Shown here in pieces: positions 42,019 to 43,731 of a stretch of DNA of 43,731 nucleotides (its first letter is position 1; each line of letters starts with the position of its first letter). Made by a program: the position numbers and the translations under genes. Source of the stretch: Alphaproteobacteria bacterium. GTDB taxonomy: Bacteria; Pseudomonadota; Alphaproteobacteria; Caulobacterales; Parvularculaceae. The stretch covers positions 1-43,731 of the forward strand of contig JAUHYK010000033.1 in assembly GCA_030426465.1 (NCBI GenBank), read 5' to 3'. A model generated the notes under the pieces. It was not told the origin of the DNA, ran no database searches, and saw only the letters and a program-made list of their open reading frames with translations.

Positions 42019-42163
42019 GCACTGCGCTTCCATATTCAGAGGAACTACGGCACACGTTTTGAATAAGAGAAATTATTCCGATCTCTTGAGTCGGGAGCGA
42101 ATGCAGCTCAGTTCTCCTTTTTCACCGTTCCGGCGCGCCGCAACAAAGTGCCCGCGCAATCTC

Positions 42164-42619
42164 TCATCCGCCGCGGACAAATACGAGTATCACGCAGAAC
42201 AGCATCAGGGCGGACATGACGCAGGCAGGGATCAGACAAATCTGTATCCACGCTTCGCGGCCGCTGATGGCGCCCGTAAACGTGTCATGCGGCTCTTCCA
42301 GGAATTTCGACCATGAGCTCTTTGTATCGAGCCGCTTCTTTCCGACGCGCGCCATGGCGTAGGGCGTTCCGACATACATGAGGAAGTAGAACGCCGAGAT
42401 CGCCACCATGAACAGCGCCTCGCCATCGACGCTGAAGGTGAGAAAAAGCGCCGCAAACGCTACGGCGTGAATGGCGATGTAGGATTTGACGACGCCTGGA
42501 TGAACCAGAGGCTCCTCTGCCGGCGCTGCCTTCGACTCTTCATCCGGAGCGGACGGCGAAAAATTTTGAGAATCCGGCGGTTTTGTCTTGTCCTGCGGGC
42601 GGATAAGCGTTTCTGACAT
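42164..42619 (-). CDS. Small membrane protein divergent from nsrR
   Basis: A 151-residue protein with ATG 42619 after AGGAA; longer starts are less likely. Residues 1-40 are polar (KTKPPDSQNFSPSAP, Pro/Glu-rich). Three hydrophobic segments follow at about 45-63, 67-87 and 125-147, separated by RVGKKRLDTKSSWSKFLEEPHDTFTG. I do not recognise the family. It shares a 92-base divergent promoter region, with an NsrR-like palindrome, with the nsrR-globin operon, so it is probably under nitric-oxide control. Confidence 0.7.
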   Translation of the reverse strand: MSETLIRPQDKTKPPDSQNFSPSAPDEESKAAPAEEPLVHPGVVKSYIAIHAVAFAALFLTFSVDGEALFMVAISAFYFLMYVGTPYAMARVGKKRLDTKSSWSKFLEEPHDTFTGAISGREAWIQICLIPACVMSALMLFCVILVFVRGG

Positions 42620-42630
42620 GACGATTCCTG

Positions 42631-42655
42631 AAACATGCATAACAGATACATGTTT
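42631..42655. promoter_or_regulatory. NsrR-like palindromic operator
   Basis: AAACATG (42631-42637) and CATGTTT (42649-42655) are perfect arms; extended, the half-sites are AAACATGCATA and AAACATGTATC. NsrR sites are inverted repeats of AAGATGCATTT type. A further ACATGCATCTT half-site lies at 42689-42699, close to the nsrR start. The site is positioned to control both divergent genes. Confidence 0.6.
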
Positions 42656-42711
42656 TATATTGCGGGATGCGAGAAAAAGCAATATATTACATGCATCTTA
42701 TAGGAGGGCCC

Positions 42712-43152
42712 ATGCGTCTGAATGTGCAGACCGATTATGCGCTGCGGCTGTTGATGCATCTCGCCGTCAACAAGGATGCGCTCGTAACTATTGCGGAAAC
42801 GGCCGACCGTTACCGGATTTCCCGCAATCACCTGATGAAAGTCGCCTACATCCTCGGGCGGGAGGGATTCGTTGAAACAGTGCGAGGCCGCTCAGGCGGC
42901 CTGCGGCTCGCAAGGCCGGCGCGGGAAATCGGCGTCGGCGATGTCGTCCGGCGCATGGAAGGCGATTTCGCGCTTGTCGAATGTTTTCAGGACGGCAAGG
43001 GCGAATGCCTGATCACCCCCGCTTGCAAGCTTAAGGGCGTATTGCACGAAGCGATGGCCGCCTTCATCGCGACGCTTGATCAATACAGCATTCATGATCT
43101 GACGGCGCGCAATCCCGGCCTCAAAACCCTGCTTGCTTCCGAGGCCGCCTGA
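42712..43152 (+). CDS. nsrR: Rrf2-family nitric-oxide-sensing repressor NsrR
   Basis: A 146-residue Rrf2 protein. ATG 42712 follows AGGAGGG and starts with the family's MRLNVQTDYALRLLMHLA. The winged helix has TIAETADRYRISRNHLMKVAYILGREG and GRSGGLRLARPA. Three cysteines in the arrangement ECF...ECLITPACKL are those that hold the iron-sulfur cluster of NsrR; nitric oxide attack on the cluster releases DNA. Its stop overlaps the ATG of the globin gene, so the regulator and its likely target are co-transcribed. Confidence 0.9.
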   Translation: MRLNVQTDYALRLLMHLAVNKDALVTIAETADRYRISRNHLMKVAYILGREGFVETVRGRSGGLRLARPAREIGVGDVVRRMEGDFALVECFQDGKGECLITPACKLKGVLHEAMAAFIATLDQYSIHDLTARNPGLKTLLASEAA

Positions 43153-43601
43153 TGGAGCGGCAATATTACGCCAGCGCTGAGGAACGCCGCGCCGAAATCC
43201 AGGCGCACGCCCATGCCATGGGGATCACTGAAGATTATATCTCAACGCTCGTCGATGCGTTTTACGAGCGCATCCGCGCTCATGAGCTGATCGGGCCCAT
43301 ATTCGAAGAGGCGATTGGCGACGACTGGCCCCCGCATCTCGCCAAGATGAAGCAGTTCTGGAGTTCCGTCGCCCTCAATACCGGCGCTTATTCCGGAAAG
43401 CCCGTACCCGCGCACCAGAAGCTATCCCGCGCGCAGCCCTCGCACTTCAATATCTGGCTCGCACTCTTCCGCCAGACCCTCGATGACACCGCGCCGAGCC
43501 GCGAAGCCGCCGCCTATTTCATAGAGCGCGCCGAACGCATCGCGCAGAGCCTGCAGCTAGCGATGTTCGGCGTGCCCGGCATTCCGCCGAGGCGCGAATG
43601 A
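43152..43601 (+). CDS. Group III truncated haemoglobin
   Basis: A 149-residue globin of the TrHb3 type. Family landmarks: DYISTLVDAFYERIRAHELIGPIF in the N-terminal helices, WPPHLAKMKQFWSSV, and the proximal region AHQKLSRAQPSHFNIWLALFRQTL with the haem-ligand His in the F-helix area (PSHF or the preceding AHQKL). Such globins are linked to nitric-oxide and peroxynitrite removal. It starts inside the nsrR stop (TGATG) and ends overlapping the next ATG, so it is the middle gene of an operon. Confidence 0.88.
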   Translation: MERQYYASAEERRAEIQAHAHAMGITEDYISTLVDAFYERIRAHELIGPIFEEAIGDDWPPHLAKMKQFWSSVALNTGAYSGKPVPAHQKLSRAQPSHFNIWLALFRQTLDDTAPSREAAAYFIERAERIAQSLQLAMFGVPGIPPRRE

Positions 43602-43731
43602 GCGGGCCGGTGATCGCTCCGGCGCTGGCGCTTTTGTGGGCGGGGCTTGTGCTCGGCGGCTCGCTGATCGCCGCGCCCGCGAAGTTTCAGGCGCAGAGCT
43701 TGATTCTCCCTGTTGCCCTTGAGGTCGGGCG
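43598..43731 (+). CDS. Small membrane protein, partial at the window edge
   Basis: An ATG overlapping the globin stop (ATGA) opens a frame of 44 codons to the end of the window. It begins MSGPVIAPALALLWAGLVLG and continues through IAAPAKFQA, a hydrophobic membrane segment of about 20 residues followed by an amphipathic stretch. Similar short membrane proteins follow truncated globins in other alphaproteobacteria, as far as I recall. Third gene of the nsrR operon. Confidence 0.65.
   Translation, partial: MSGPVIAPALALLWAGLVLGGSLIAAPAKFQAQSLILPVALEVG

Noticed and set aside
1-43731. CRISPR arrays, tRNA or rRNA genes, integrase or attachment sites
   Set aside because: No regularly spaced repeats, no cloverleaf with a CCA-type end, no rRNA-like text and no tyrosine or serine recombinase motif were found on reading both strands.

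Overview
The window looks like chromosome of a marine-type alphaproteobacterium, perhaps of the Parvularculales/Hyphomonadaceae kind. That placement is inferred from gene content: two TonB receptors, bacterial S10 carboxypeptidases, an NsrR/globin operon and alphaproteobacterial hydroxycinnamate and pobA genes. No rRNA or tRNA gene and no CRISPR array was seen.

Region 1 (about 1-18700) is visibly richer in A+T than the rest. It is an amine-oxidation island. It holds two divergent Tat-exported FAD oxidoreductases (one cut by the window edge) and a complete tryptophan tryptophylquinone (TTQ) amine dehydrogenase operon: heavy chain, MauE, MauD, light chain and two single-haem cytochromes c. The order is that of the aromatic amine dehydrogenase (aau) cluster, without mauF or mauG. 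After these come a LysR regulator, a polar amino-acid/amine ABC importer (binding lipoprotein, permease, ATPase), a DUF861 cupin overlapping a DAO-type amine oxidase, a TonB receptor, an exported amidohydrolase and a 2-hydroxyacid dehydrogenase. The likely logic is outer-membrane uptake, periplasmic oxidation feeding cytochromes, ABC import, then cytoplasmic oxidation.

Region 2 (about 18700-25500) opens with gene debris: an OmpA-like tail and a MarR gene broken by a stop codon and a frameshift. It continues into a GC-rich p-hydroxycinnamate module: aromatic aldehyde dehydrogenase, hydroxycinnamoyl-CoA hydratase/lyase, CoA ligase, an AraC regulator and pobA. Together they would take p-coumarate through 4-hydroxybenzaldehyde and 4-hydroxybenzoate to protocatechuate. 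The ring-cleavage genes are not here.

Region 3 (about 25600-39530) is a peptide and amino-acid scavenging locus. A YheO/DauR-type regulator is divergent from a TonB receptor, which is followed by an S10 carboxypeptidase, a two-domain amidohydrolase, an ornithine cyclodeaminase-family dehydrogenase, an aminotransferase, an APC permease, a second S10 carboxypeptidase (lipoprotein-like) and an M61-like metallopeptidase.

Region 4 (about 39530-41450) is mobile-element debris. A 1182-bp IS3-family element with a frameshifted transposase abuts an older, internally deleted IS3 remnant on one side and the 3' stub of a DUF3768 gene on the other.

Region 5 (41450-43731) carries a guanidinium exporter (gdx/sugE) with its own promoter and a structured leader that may be a guanidine-II riboswitch. 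It ends with a nitric-oxide response locus: a small membrane protein divergent from nsrR, a group III truncated haemoglobin and a partial membrane protein, with a palindromic NsrR-like site between the divergent genes.
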